A stretch of 23,009 nucleotides of DNA, from the NCBI GenBank assembly GCA_008671135.1, contig RQAP01000019.1:1-23009 (forward strand), given 5' to 3'. Source of the DNA: Collinsella aerofaciens (lineage in GTDB: Bacteria > Actinomycetota > Coriobacteriia > Coriobacteriales > Coriobacteriaceae). Below the pieces are notes generated by a model, which worked only from the letters and a program-made list of their open reading frames with translations, ran no database searches and was not told the origin of the DNA. Of this stretch, positions 22,855 through 23,009 are shown in pieces (the first letter of the stretch is position 1; every line of letters starts with the position of its first letter). The position numbers and the translations under genes were made by a program.

Positions 22855-22940
22855 GGCACTAAAAAGACAGGAGCCCCCGCTCGTGACCGCGGGTCGGGGC
22901 TGCGACAATGATGTCGAAGTGCCATAGGCGCAGCCGCGCC
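22855..22940 (+). ncRNA. Candidate bridge RNA in the IS110 leader
   Basis: Several stems can form in the leader. GGCACT (22855-22860) pairs with AGTGCC (22918-22923), closing a domain that holds AGCC/GGCT (22872-22875/22898-22901) stacked, across an internal loop, on CCCGC/GCGGG (22876-22880/22889-22893). A separate hairpin GGCGC-AGCC-GCGCC covers 22927-22940. In IS110-group elements the guide (bridge) RNA is made from the non-coding end upstream of the transposase. No guide-to-target pairing was identified by eye, so the call is tentative. Confidence 0.3.
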
Positions 22941-22962
22941 GCAACGAGGTTGGGAGGCTCCC

Positions 22963-23009
22963 ATGCCAAAGTATTCTACCGCGTTCGGGATGGACGTCCA
23001 CCTGAGGTC
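22963..23009 (+). CDS. IS110-family transposase, first 15 codons
   Basis: GGGAGG lies 5 bases before ATG 22963. The visible residues MPKYSTAFGMDVHLR match the start of IS110 transposases, whose first DEDD catalytic Asp sits in a (V/F)G(I/M)DV(A/H/S) motif; here it would be Asp11. The gene leaves the window after 47 bases. The family call rests on this motif and the non-coding leader only. Confidence 0.55.
   Translation, partial: MPKYSTAFGMDVHLR

Larger units (their letters stand above)
22812..23009 (+). mobile_element. Left part of a probable IS110-family element
   Basis: From 22812, where the palindromic repeat breaks off, runs about 150 bp of structured non-coding DNA, then the start of an IS110-like transposase at 22963 that is cut by the window edge. 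IS110 elements lack classical terminal inverted repeats, often enter repeated palindromes, and carry a non-coding end. The exact left end is ambiguous by a few bases because CACTTAA could belong to either side. Confidence 0.45.

Overview
The window reads as chromosomal DNA of a GC-rich, host-associated actinobacterium of the Coriobacteriia, most like Collinsella. That placement is inferred from codon and GC bias, gene content (many GntR/UTRA regulators, alpha-glucoside PTS and ABC uptake, Tat-type cell-wall protein) and style of intergenic palindromes; no marker gene proves it. The theme is alpha-glucan/alpha-glucoside use and its regulation, with cell-wall genes in between.

Layout. 1-3.7 kb (minus strand): the first 47 codons of a SIS-domain sugar-phosphate enzyme with an operator-flanked promoter, two overlapping GntR/UTRA regulators, a small unknown protein, a long hairpin repeat and a LacI-family regulator. 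3.8-6.3 kb: murB (+) converging on a Tat-exported coiled-coil/CHAP hydrolase (-), separated by a bidirectional terminator and a 131-bp nested palindrome. 6.5-11.7 kb (+): galE, malQ and glgP. 11.8-12.1 kb: a gene-free array of six alternating 15-bp repeats at a 40-41 bp period. 12.2-16.5 kb (-): an ABC sugar importer (lipoprotein, two permeases, ATPase). 16.8-20.2 kb: a TreR-like GntR regulator (-) divergent from an 816-residue PTS EIIC-EIIB protein fused to a Cof-type HAD phosphatase (+). 20.3-22.4 kb (+): a polyprenyl synthase and a peptidoglycan-binding-repeat protein. 22.4-23.0 kb: tRNA-Gln(TTG), a tRNA-like remnant, half of a palindromic repeat, and the left part of a probable IS110-family element cut by the window edge.

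How it may work together. The PTS protein would import an alpha-glucoside (maltose or trehalose class) as its phosphate, and the fused phosphatase could release free disaccharide inside the cell. MalQ and GlgP would then turn maltose and maltodextrins into longer glucans, glucose and glucose-1-phosphate. The ABC importer is a second, phosphorylation-free entry route. Sites of the form TTGT-N4-AC(AA) lie before malQ, before the ABC operon and before both divergent genes, so the TreR-like regulator may control all of them.

The items most worth following are the PTS-phosphatase fusion, the alternating repeat array, and the IS110-like element that seems to sit in the loop of a chromosomal palindrome with a structured, possible bridge-RNA leader.
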